Assembly: GCA_049999725.1 (NCBI GenBank)
Contig: JBNGIS010011284.1
Location: forward strand, 1 to 30,677
Origin: Haplomitrium mnioides
Lineage: Eukaryota > Marchantiophyta > Haplomitriopsida > Calobryales
Direction: 5' to 3'
DNA: 30,677 nucleotides
Part shown: one piece after another, positions 18,916-29,199 of the stretch
Layout: each line of letters begins with the position of its first letter
How positions within the stretch are numbered: position 1 is the stretch's first letter
The notes under the pieces: generated by a model
What the model was told of the DNA's origin: nothing
Database searches by the model: none
Seen by the model: the letters and a program-made list of their open reading frames with translations, nothing else
Made by a program: the position numbers and the translations under genes

Positions 18916-19584
18916 TTACCGCCTTAGCAAGTTCTGTTCTTCTCCTGCCAAGGATAGAAGAGTGTCATCTGCATATTGGGAGAACAGATGGTGCCTACCC
19001 AACGGAATAGATATCCCTTTTACTTGTTCGTTGAGCGCTGCGTTATTGAGAAGGTGTCCCAGTGCATCTGCCACTACAAGATACAGAAAAGGAGCTAGAG
19101 GGCAGCCTTGATGAACAGATTGCTGGACAGGGATGGACCGGGAGGGTATACCGTTAAGGTTGACTGCAGAAGTAGCATTTGTTGTTATCACCTTCACATA
19201 GCCAATGAATTTTTGACCGAATCCCATGGCCTCTAATACTTTGAACAAGAACTCCCAGTCCACTGTGTCGTAAGCTTTCTCAAAGTCCACTTTCAGGAAA
19301 ACACAATCTTGTCCTGATGATAGAGCCCAATCCTTGGTTTCGACTGCAGAAATCACATTGTCAAGGATGTATCTATTCGGCAGAAAGGTTGATTGCTCTG
19401 TATTAATTATCCCTGTCAGAACTTTCTGCAGCCTAATGGAAATCACTTTGGCGAAGATCTTGTAAGAGGTATTCAGGAGGGAGATGGGTCTCCAATTGGA
19501 GACTAGAGTCTTATTGCCACGCTTGTCAAACAAGGATATTGTCCCTTTGTTGATCTCAACACTGAACCATTGTCGTCTAACAGC
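18916..19584 (-). pseudogene. LINE ORF2 reverse transcriptase domain
   Basis: RT that would copy LINE RNA at the nicked target. The frame enters at the truncated 5' end (WFSVEINKGTISL) and, counting from the Met at 19533, has SNWRPISLLNTSYKIFAKV at 12-30, TFLPNRYILDNV at 49-60, the catalytic KVDFEKAYDTVDW at 81-93, HQGCPLAPFLYLVVADALG at 141-159 and the YADD box at 187-190. These are RVT_1 motifs of plant L1 elements. A frameshift near 18925 (after AGEEQN) ends it; the next frame continues ELAKAVKVLGI. Catalytic residues remain, but the missing 5' half and later breaks make it non-functional. Confidence 0.88.
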
Positions 19585-20824
19585 TTCCCTCTCTGGTTAG
19601 CCATACTCGGGCTTTCCTCAACCTCTGGGATGCAATCCAATCTACACAGCTTCTCTCCCATGATACCAACACCAATTACACTACCTTGCCAAGCTTATCC
19701 AGGACTATACAGCTATATGGGTCAGTATTAAGCACCAAGCAAGTCCTGGAAAGTGCGCTTACTGACACAAGTTCCTTTGTGATCTTGGGCCCATAAAGGA
19801 CTCCTTCCAGGATGTGGGTGGTGCTTCTGCCTCCCGATCCTTTAATACTGAGATGCACAATTCTGTTGCAATTGCAGGTACCCTGGAGCTGTTACCCAAC
19901 TGTCAACTCTGTGACCAGTTCTGATGACATCCATTAATCAAACCTTTCTTGATGGCATGGCTGGATGCACCAGGTATCAGAGCATCCTGGTCATCCATGT
20001 CTTTAGGTCAGGTTTATTAATTCTCCTCTTCAGATAATTCCTCTTCAACAACTGCTACACTGAAGGCCTCCTGAGATTCTCTCATCTCCTCCATACTTAT
20101 TGTCAGCCAGTTCCCTCTTGCAGGATTTGGACAAGCGTCCAACCTTCTTGCAATAATAGCAGGCATGTATCTCTGCAGGTATCTATCCTTTCTTGTCTCC
20201 TTTGGCAATCAAAGCATTATCATCCATCTTTTCTTTGCAGTGTTGCCTCTGCTCCTCACTGAGCAAGAAACTCATCATGAATTACAGGTCTATATTAGAC
20301 CCCTTCACGTCAATTGTCATAATCTTCAGGAAGGCTGTTGAGCAGGACACATACCATGTCTTGTCATGACCAAAGGGTCATTATCTTCAGGAAGGCTGTT
20401 GAGCAGGACAAATACCATGTCCTTCGAAACTGCCTGAAGCTATCCAGCCATGGACTTGACCCTCATCACATGTACAGTGATAGTTGAACCTTCCTTCATC
20501 TGTTTCAAGAAAATTCTCTTCATAGTCCCCAAGCTTCATGTGTATTGCTGCAGTTTCTCACCTAACTCCAAAAGTTGATCTTCAAGGCTCAGCATACTGG
20601 ATGCCAAGGCCTTCTGCTCAGCTCTTCCCAAGCATTTTCTTTCTCTCTTGATGTCAACTAAGCTTAGACATTTCAGAGATTAGAATATATTCAGCTTGGG
20701 GATCCTCAGTAATTTCCCACATATCTTGACTCTCAAGATAGATTGCATTTTCAACTTCCACATATGAAAATCCTCTCCCCTAAATTTCTGGATCGTGCTC
20801 CCAATACCATTCTCAACTCTATGT
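19585..20824 (-). pseudogene. Element 5 gag and protease-region remnant
   Basis: Decayed copia gag/pro. From the right, gag N-terminal sequence (KFRGEDFH-like near 20770-20790), DIKRERKCLG near 20640, LLSEEQ near 20250, a degraded zinc-knuckle/Lys region near 20100-20180, SVAVVEEELSEEEN at 20030, and at 19676-19858 THILEGVLYGP and ELVSVSALSRT, the stretch between protease and GAG-pre-integrase. It stops at the LINE border. Positions 20316-20361 and 20387-20421 are near-identical direct repeats 71 bases apart. All parts align with element 3 and element 4. No frame is complete. Confidence 0.75.
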
Positions 20825-20836
20825 GGGCCCGTAACC
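20825..20836 (-). promoter_or_regulatory. Primer-binding site of element 5 (one mismatch)
   Basis: Minus strand GGTTACGGGCCC, next to the LTR end, one transition away from GGTTATGGGCCC of elements B and 4; the change is consistent with the age of element 5. Confidence 0.65.
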
Positions 20837-21405
20837 TGTTAGAAAGTAAATGAATTCCACATGAAGAGTTGAGGACAATGGCGTTCAAGAGAGACACACG
20901 AAATCGCCATATGCAGAATGTGAGTCGCTGGCACCCGAAATCGCGATTTGCAGAAGACACCAGAAATCGCGATATGCAGGAGGGATGACGTGCGTGATGC
21001 TGACGTTCAGTGCTAGCGTTGGACCTTCTTCTGGATATGGTGACAGACTGGAAATCGCAAACTCATTGCCACTGACGCTGGGAAAATTGATTGTGACTGA
21101 GGATTAGCCCGAATATGGGTCCTCTTCGTTTATGTACACAGGAAAGCAGCTTGCGAGAGTAGCCTGGTGGAGGCGTTCGTGGTCGCCGAGACACGAGTGG
21201 CATGTGCCAGTCATAAAAGACCCTCCTAAGCTTTTAAGAGCATGTCGCGATAGCTGTGCTACGACCTTCCTAACCCATAATATATTTATCAAGAAGGCTG
21301 TTCCCCCTTAACAAATAGATGATAATCTACCATGGTTACATTAGTCGTAACTAACGATCTGTTAGTTATAGCTATATACAACTGCATAGAGCATCGCTTT
21401 TCAAA
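20837..21405 (-). repeat. 5' LTR of element 5, decayed
   Basis: The inner end TTTCTAACA lies at 20837. Going right, several TCGCGA boxes (near 20940, 20965, 21246) and a GTTAGTTAC.AC segment near 21335-21370 match the solo LTR family. The outer end (TGTTGGAAATG) is no longer clear; similarity fades near 21400. Shorter than the 770-820 bp relatives, so it has internal deletions. Confidence 0.65.
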
Positions 21406-23600
21406 ACGTCCCTCTGCTGCGTCGGGACAGCCTCCCAAGGCCTTTGATGCTGCCATACGCTGCATTTCGGCTCATGCACCGCGCGACCCAGCATGCGGTA
21501 AGCCTTGGAGAGCACTTACATTTGCGAGAACCACCTTGTGCAGATTTTTCAGCTGAACCTTCGCGAGAACCACTGCGGCCCTATCTGCTTCTCACCTCGT
21601 GCAGCTTACATGAGGCCTCCGTCACCTCTAGACTGTTGTTTTGCAGCATGCTGCCTCCAAGAAACAAGCTCGAGCTCGGAGAGAACTGATCGCGTTCCTC
21701 AGCAGCATGCGAATGGGCAGCAATCTGGTTCTGGAATAGAGACACCTCAGCGTTTTTCTTCTCAGTTCTAGCTCAAAACATGAATAAAACAAATCAACAT
21801 TTTCATTTTGGATTGACAAGATCCATCAAACTCTTTCTACGCCGGTTTAAGAATCATCCTCCGTCATATGACTTGAAGAAGCCAAAACTAGCCAACATCG
21901 CAAAACTTGCCTCCACCCGTGTTGCATTAGGGAACTTGCCACTTGTGCCGCACCTTGGTGCTCACTGTACTCAGTCCCTGTTGGCCGGTTTGGACTATTC
22001 ATCGTATTTATTCCTGTCCTGTCCTTGCCTTCCTTTTCAACCTTATCCAGTTCACCATCTCAAAGTGCGAAAGACAGAAAAAGCTTCAAAGTGTGGGTAC
22101 ATTCTCCTTCCTTCCTACCGAGTGCATCCATACAGACCTTATAATTTCTCTCTCGTCGTCTTTGACTGCATCTTCTAAAACTCCATTTTTTCTTCTTTTT
22201 CTTTCACTTTACTCTCAAATAAAAATTTTGAAGTATTAACAGCTCATCGTAGAATTCATGTTTCATACCTGCCCTTTTATTTGTAAACTTCTTAAATCAT
22301 TGGTCCTCAATGCATTGCACTGCATGCAAGGTGTTTCATTATTTGGAAATGTTGTGATGAATTTCACACACAGCATACAGCGACTATTGATTGACAGTGC
22401 AACTACTTATTTGCAGGCCACACGATATTTGGATAAGAAGGGTTTCTCATGGACAGAAACCAACCCTGGTTGTCTCGTTATAAACATGGCTGATGTGCAA
22501 CGCCCAAAGATTTGAAACTAGGCTAACACACTTGCAGTTACTTGCCAGATATGTCTGTCATCCTGGTTGCCTTTTTTGTTCGTTGGTGGACTGCTGGCAT
22601 GATCGGAAACTTTTGCCACAACACCTATATATTGAGCTGCTCAAAGTGGCGCGTAAAATTGTTTCTATTTTGAAACCAAATTTTTTGTACATCTTGAAAT
22701 TCAATTCATAGTAATTCTGTTGTCAAATCAAGTTTTCCACCAATCTATCTTATTATGGAGTGGGGAGCAGAAAGAATATTATTTTGTGTTTTTGGCCACC
22801 AATCTTTTTTGTTATGCAGTGGATTGTAATGTGGCATTGGCCACTTCCAGATAGCTTTCATTTTCCTTCATCTTGATAATCCTCATCTTCGATAGTCGGC
22901 CAGATTGTGTCGCTAACACAAGCCCTGAAACAACACAAGTAATCATGGAATACTGTAGTTGATCCACCTCTGATATCACTCTGTGTTCAGATGGGCATAT
23001 ACCAGGCAGGCAATTAGATCATGTGAAGATCAACAGTTGACGGAGCACCGGGCTAAGCCTGCTCTGGGAATAACTGTTCTAACGTCAAATTGTATCTAGT
23101 GTGTAGTAAGTATCATCTTCCTTTTCTGTAGTGTCCAACATTCTGAATTAAGATTATTCTAGGTGTCTTGCACTTGACTTTGGAAGTGCCAAGAGATTCA
23201 ATTTCTTGTTGTGAGTTTACCTTTGAGAGTGCAGAAATTAGGAGAAGATTAATTTCTTGCCCTGAGTTTAAGTTTGGGAGTGTAGTTCTTCAATGGCAAC
23301 CAAAATAGCAACATGTAGATGATTTCATAACCTTACATATTAGAGGTCATTCTTGGCTTAGAGATGATTCGTAAATTGCTTTGGGTCGGTTCAAGACTTC
23401 TGGATTTGCAAGCATTGCATTGGTTTACGGATTCAGTTTTCATCAACTCTAGTCCTTAGTTTTGTAGATAATCTCTAGTATTCACAAACCTTTTCTCTTC
23501 TCTTAATTTGCACTTCCTTTACCATGCCTTCATCAAGCTCATTCGCCTTTCAAACATTGATAATTCTAATATCTAAGACTACTCGATTCAACTGACTCTT
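21406..23600. other. Unassigned 2.2-kb stretch
   Basis: No gene, tRNA or mobile element is recognised. The base composition becomes AT-richer from about 22150 on. Short open frames (60-130 codons) on the plus strand show no family motif. One possible exon starts after TTATTTGCAG near 22417 (RYLDKKGFSWTETNPG), but it cannot be extended. Imperfect direct repeats about 52 bases apart lie at 23198-23229 and 23250-23281 (AATTTCTTG...GAGTTTA...GGGAGTG). Confidence 0.4.
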
Positions 23601-24048
23601 CAACTTGTTCATTTTTTGCTCCATGAGCAAGTTTGCAACATGCCTACTCTTCTTTAGCTGTTTCCATTGCTACCAGACCTTTGCCAACTCACCAATCTTC
23701 TTAAGCTCTTCTTATTGCTACAAGACCTTTGCCAACTCACCAATCTTCTTAAGCTCTTCACATTGCTACAAGACCTTTGCCAACTCATCAATCTTCTTCA
23801 TCTCTTTCCATTGCCACCAAACATTTGCCAACTCACCACTCTTCTTCAACTCTTCCATTGCTACCAAACCTTTGCCAACTCATCAATCTTCTTCAGCTCT
23901 TCCTATTGCTACCATAACTTTGCCAACTCATCAATCTTCTTCAACTCTTTCCATTGCTACCAAATCTTTGCCAACTCACCAGCCTTCTTCAACTCTTCAC
24001 ATTGCTACCATACCTTTGCCAACTCATCAATCTTCTTCAACTCTTCCC

Positions 24049-24152
24049 ATTGCTACCAAATCTTTGCCAACTCACCAGTCTTCTTCAACTCTTCCNNNNN
24101 NNNNNATTGCTACCAAATCTTTGCCAACTCACCAGTCTTCTTCAACTCTTCC
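24049..24152. other. 10-N gap flanked by identical 47-bp copies (in the array)
   Basis: Positions 24049-24095 and 24106-24152 are identical over 47 bases (ATTGCTACCAAATCTTTG...), separated by ten N at 24096-24105. Tandem repetition could produce this by itself, but the match stops at the same 47 bases as the pair at 6373-6476, which is not in a tandem array. An unmerged contig overlap is likely. Confidence 0.75.
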
Positions 24153-26398
24153 CATTGCTACCATACCTTTGCCAACTCACGAGTCTTCTTCAACTGTTTC
24201 TATTGCTACCATACCTTTGCTAACTCACCACTCTTCTTATCCTCTTTCCATTTCTACCAAACCTTTGCCAACTCACCACTCTTCTTCAGCTCTTCCTATT
24301 GCTACTAGACCTTTGCCAACTCACATGTCTTCTTCAACTCTTCCCATTGCTACCAGACCCTCGCCAACTCACCACTCTTCCTTAGCTCTTCCTATCGCTA
24401 ACAGACCTTTGCTAACTCACCACTCTTCTTCAGCTCTTCCTATTGCTACGAGACCTTTGCCAATTCACCAATCTTCTTCAACTCTTCCCATTGCAACCAG
24501 ACCTTTGCCAACTCACCAGTCTTCTTCAGCTCTTCCCATTGCCACCATACCTTTGCCAACTCACCACTCTTCTTCACCTCTTCCCATTGCCACCAGACCT
24601 TTGCCAACTCACCGCTCTTCTTCAGCTCTTCCCATTGCCACCAAACATTTGCCAACTCACCACTATTCTTCAACTCTTCCCATTGCTACCAAACCTTTGC
24701 CAACTCACCACTCTTCTTTAGCTATTCCCATTGCCACCAGGCCTTTGCCAACTGACCACTCTTCTTCAACTCTTCCCATTGCCACCTGACCTTCGCCAAC
24801 TCACCAGTCTTCTTCATCTCTTTCCATTGCTACCAGACCTTTGCCAACTCACCACTTTTCTGCAGCTCTTTCCATTACTACCAGACCTTTGCCAACTCAC
24901 CAATCCTCTTCAACTCTTCACGTTGCTACCAAACCTTTGCGACCTCATCACTCATCTTCCGCTCTTCCCATTGCTACCAGACCTTTGCCAACTCACCAGT
25001 CTTCTTCAGCTTTGTCAATTGCTACGAGACCTTTGCCAACTCACCAATCTTCACCTTTGCCAACTCATCACTCTTCTTCAGCTCTTCCGATTACAACCAC
25101 ATCTTTGCCAACTCATCAATCTTATTCAGCTCTTCCCATTGCTACCAGACCTTTGCCAACTAACCACTCTTCTTCAGCTCTTTCCATTGCTACCAAACCT
25201 TTGCCAACTCACCACTCTTCTTCAGCTCTTCCCATTGCTACCAGATCTTTGCCAACTCACCACTCTTCTTCAGCTCTTCCCATTGCTACTTGACCTTTGC
25301 CAACTCACCACTCTTCTTCAACTCTTCCCATTGCCACCAGACCTTTGCCAACTCACCACTCTTTTTCAAGCTCTTCTCATTGCCAACTCACCACTCTTCT
25401 GCACCTCTTCCCATTCCCACCAAACCTTTGCCAACTCACCACTCTTCTTCAAGTTTTCCCATTGCCACCAGACCTTTGCCAACTCACCACTCTTCTTCAG
25501 CTCTTCCCATTGCCACCAAACCTTTGCCAACTCACCACTCTTCTTCACCTCTTCCTATAGCTACCAATTCTTTGCCAACTCACCACTCTTCTTCAGCTCT
25601 TCCCATTGCCACCATACATTTGCCAACTCACCACTCTTCTTCACCTCTTCCAATTGCCACCAAACCTTTGCCAACTCACCACTCTTCTTCAACTCTTCCC
25701 ATTGCTACCTGACCTTGGCCAACTCACCAGTCTTCTTCATCTCCTTCCATTGCTACCAGACGTTTGCCAACTCACCACTTTTCTTCAGCTCTTTCCATTA
25801 CTACTAGACCTTTGCCAACTCACCAATCCTCTTCAACTCTTCCTATTGCTACCAAACCTTTGCCAACTCATCACTCTTCTTCAGTTCTTCCCCTTGCTAC
25901 CAGACCTTTGCCAACTCACCACTCTTCTTCAACTCTTCCCATTTCTACCAAACATTTGCTAACTCACCACTCTTCTTCATCTCTTCCCATTGCCACTAGA
26001 CCTTTGCCAACTCACCACTGTTCTTCAGCTCTTCCCATTGCCACCAAACCTTTGCCAACTCACCACTCTTCTTCAGCTCTTCCCATTGCTACCAAACTTT
26101 TTGCCAACTCACCACTCTTCTTCAGCTCTTCTGATTGCCTCCCCACCTTTGCCAACTCACCAGTCACCAAGCCTTTCCCTACTCACCACTCTTCTTCAGC
26201 TCTTCCCATTGCCACCTTAACTTTGCCAACTCACCAATCTTCTTCAGCTCTCTCCATTACTACTAGACCTTTGCCAACTCAGCACTCTTCTTCAGCTCTT
26301 TCCATTGCTACCACACCTTTGCAGCCTCACCAATCCTCTTCAACTCTTTTCGTTGCTACCAAACCTTTGCCAACTCACCACTCTTCTTTAGCTCTTCC

Positions 26399-26498
26399 NN
26401 NNNNNNNNNNNNNNNNNNNNNNNNNNNNNNNNNNNNNNNNNNNNNNNNNNNNNNNNNNNNNNNNNNNNNNNNNNNNNNNNNNNNNNNNNNNNNNNNNN
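26399..26498. other. Assembly gap (100 N) in the 48-bp array
   Basis: Both sides carry the same unit type (CACTCTTCTTTAGCTCTTCC). The true number of units across this gap is unknown, so the array length in the window is a minimum estimate of neither size nor copy number. Confidence 0.9.
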
Positions 26499-28925
26499 AC
26501 TCACCACTCTTCTTTAGCTCTTCCCATTGCTAAAAAACTTTTGCCAACTCACCACTCTTCTTCAGCTCTTCCCATTGCCACTTGACCTTTGCCAGCTCAC
26601 CACTCTTCTTCAGCTCTTCCCATTGCCACCATATCTTAACCAACTCACCACTCTTTTTCAGCTCTTCCCATTCCCACCAAACCTTTGCCAACTCACCACT
26701 CTTCTTCAACTCTTCCCATTGCCGTCAAACCTTTGCCAACTCACCACTCTTCTTTAGCTCTTCCTATTGCCACCAAGCCTTTGCCACCTCACCACTCTTC
26801 TTCACACCTCTTCCCATAGCTACCAAACCTTTGCGAACTCACCACCCTTCTTCAACTATTCTGATTGCACCAGACCTTTGCCAACTCACCACTCTTCTTC
26901 AGCTCTTCTCATTGCCATCTGACCTTTGCCAATTCACTTGTCTTCACCGACTCTTTCCATTGCTACCAGACCTTTGCCAACTCACCACTGTTCTTCAACT
27001 CTTTCCATTGCTACCAGACCTTTGCTAACTCACCAATCTTCTTCAACTCTTCCCATTGCTACCAAACCTTTGCCAACTTACCAGTCTTCTTGAGCTCTTC
27101 CCATTGCTAACAAACCGTTGCCAACTCACCGCTCTTCTTCAAATCTTCCCATAACTACCAAACCTTTGCCAACTCACCACTTTTCTTCACTCTTCCCATT
27201 GCTACAAGACCTTTGCCAACTCATCAATTTTCTTCAGCTTTTCCCATTGCTACAAGACCTTTGCCAACTCATCAATCTTCTTCAGCTCTTCCCCACCAGA
27301 ACTTTGCCAATCAACAAATCTTCTTCAACTCTTTCCATTGCTACAAGACCTTTGCCAATTCATGAATCTTCTTCAGCTTTTCCTATTAGTACCATACATT
27401 TGCCAACCCACCAGCCTTCTTCAGCTCTTTCAATGGCTACCAAACCTTTGCAAACTCACCAATCTTCACCTTTGCCCACTCACGAATGTTCTTTGGCTCT
27501 TCCTATTGCTACCACACTTGTGCCAACTTATCAATTTTTTTAGCTCTTCCCATTGCTACCGAACCTTTGCCAACCAACGACTCTTCTTCAACTCTTCCCA
27601 TTGCTACCACACCTTGGCCAACTCACCAGTCTTCTTCAACTCTTCCCATTGCAACCTTTGCCAACTCACCAGTCTTCTTCAGCTCTTTCCATTACTACCA
27701 GACCTTTGCCAACTCACCACTCTTCTTCAGCTCTTCCTATTGCTACCAAACCTTTGCCAACTCACCAGTCTTCTTCAACTCTTCCTATTGATACCAGACC
27801 TTTGCCAACTCACCAGTCTTCTTCAGCTCTTTCCATTTCTACAAGACCTTTGCTAGCTCACCACTCTTCTTCAGCTCTTCCCATTGCTACTAGACGTTCG
27901 CCAATTCACCACTCTTCTTCAACTCTTCCAATTGCTACCTAACATTTGCCAACTCACCAATCTTCTTTAGCTCTTTCTATTCCTACCAAATCTTTGCCAA
28001 CTCACCAATCCTCTTCAACTCTTCCCATTGCTACCAAACATTTGCCAGCTCACCAGTCTTATTCAACTCTTCCCATTGCTACCAGAACTTTGCCAACTCA
28101 TCAATCTTCTTCAGCTCTTCCTATTACTACCAGACTTTTGCCAACTCATCAATCTTCTTCAGCTCTTCCCATTGCTATCAGACCTTTGCCAACTCACCAG
28201 TATTTTTCAGGTCTTTCCATTGCTACCACATCTTTGCCAAATCAACAATCTTCACCTTTGCCAACTCATCAGTCTTTTTCAGCTCTTCCTATTGCTACCA
28301 GACCTTTGCCAACTCATCAATCTTCTTCAGCTTTTCGCATTGCTACCAGACCTTTACCAACTCATCAATCTTCTTCAACTTTTTCCATTGCTACCACACT
28401 TTTGCCAACTCACCAATCTTCTTCAACTCTTTCCATTGCTACTAGATCTTTGCAACCTGACCAATCTTCTTTTGCTCTTTCCATTGCTACCAGACCTTTG
28501 CCAACTCCCCAAACTTCACCTTTTCCAACTCACCTGCCTTCTTCAACTCTTATCATTGCTACCACACCTTTGCCAACTCATCAATCTTCTTAAGCTCTTC
28601 CCATTGCTACTAGACTTTTGCAACCTCACAAGTCTTCTTCAGCTTATGCCATTGCTACCAAACCTTTGCCAACTTACCAATCTTCACCTTTGCCAACTCA
28701 CCAGTCTTCTTCATCTCTTCCCATTGCTACTAGACCTTTGCAAACTCATCAATCTTGTTCAACTCTTCCCATTGCTACCATACCTTTGAAAACTCACCAG
28801 TCTTCTTCAACTCTTTCCATTGCTACCAGACCTTTGCCAATTGACCAATCTTCACCTTTGCCAACTCACCAGTCTTCTTCAGCTCTCCCCATTGCTACTA
28901 GACCTTTGCAACCTCACAAAACAAC

Positions 28926-29199
28926 TGCTACTTTGAACTAGGAACCGCTACTGAGTTCCTATTTCACTTGGTAATCAAAAATTTTTTTTCAAAGATTTGG
29001 CATTNNNNNNNNNNNNNNNNNNNNNNNNNNNNNNNNNNNNNNNNNNNNNNNNNNNNNNNNNNNNNNNNNNNNNNNNNNNNNNNNNNNNNNNNNNNNNNNN
29101 NNNNTAAACTAAATTCATTAAAAAATAAATAAAATATATATCTTTCGGTAGAAAAAATCTACAAGAAAACAGAAATGCCCAGTTGGGTAAGGACTTTAA
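28926..29199. other. AT-rich spacer with a 100-N gap
   Basis: Sequence between the two minisatellites, with a gap at 29005-29104. The visible bases are A/T-rich (AAAAAATAAATAAAATATAT) and no gene or known repeat is seen. Confidence 0.7.

Larger units (their letters stand above)
15091..19584 (-). mobile_element. L1-type LINE, 5'-truncated, containing two solo LTRs
   Basis: The element reads on the minus strand from the RT domain (19584) to a poly(A) tail (11 T at 15091-15101). Its borders in element 5 show similar sequences, TTCCCTTCTC at 15081-15090 and TTCCCTCTCT at 19585-19594, probably a diverged target duplication. Without the two solo LTRs (15498-16320, 17248-18021) the LINE copy is about 2.9 kb. 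It comprises RT, a linker, a zf-RVT-like C-terminal zinc segment and the 3' UTR shared with the copies at 6834-7241 and 12094-12158. ORF1, endonuclease and the start of RT are missing. Confidence 0.85.
13129..21405 (-). mobile_element. Copia element 5, decayed host of nested insertions
   Basis: The element reads, from right to left: 5' LTR (20837-about 21405), primer-binding site (20825-20836), gag/protease (20824-19585), then the LINE insertion (15091-19584), then GAG-pre-integrase, integrase and RT (15090-13129) with the 603-bp insertion inside. Its 3' part was displaced by element 4 at 13128 and is not seen in the window. It aligns along its length with element 3 but contains many stops and indels, so it is the oldest layer of this nest. 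Confidence 0.75.
23640..28925. repeat. 48-bp minisatellite, about 110 units (5.3 kb)
   Basis: Tandem units of 48 bp with the well-kept core CTTTGCCAACTCACCA and the softer part TCTTCTTCA(A/G)CTCTTCC, then ATTGC(T/C)ACCA(A/G)A. Because 48 is a multiple of three, each frame repeats the same 16 codons, which leaves long open frames in all three plus-strand frames (for example repeats of PLPTHHSSSALPIAT, and of TFANSPLFFSSSHCY). Substitutions are not concentrated at third positions, indels change the frame, and stops recur at one site (ACC TGA), so I do not call a gene. GCCACC-type units prevail at about 24530-26900 and GCTACC-type units at both ends. Confidence 0.9.

Noticed and set aside
21406-23600. 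Plus-strand frames of 60-130 codons as genes
   Set aside because: No recognisable domain, overlapping frames of similar length, and AT-rich low-information translations.
23605-24789. 394-codon open frame and several other 200-360 codon frames over the 48-bp array
   Set aside because: They follow from a tandem period divisible by three and low complexity; all three frames are open in turn, indels shift between them, and the same unit variant supplies the stops. No signal peptide, domain or codon-position bias is evident.
23640-28925. CRISPR-like array
   Set aside because: Units are directly contiguous with no unique spacers, and the sequence context is a eukaryotic nuclear genome.
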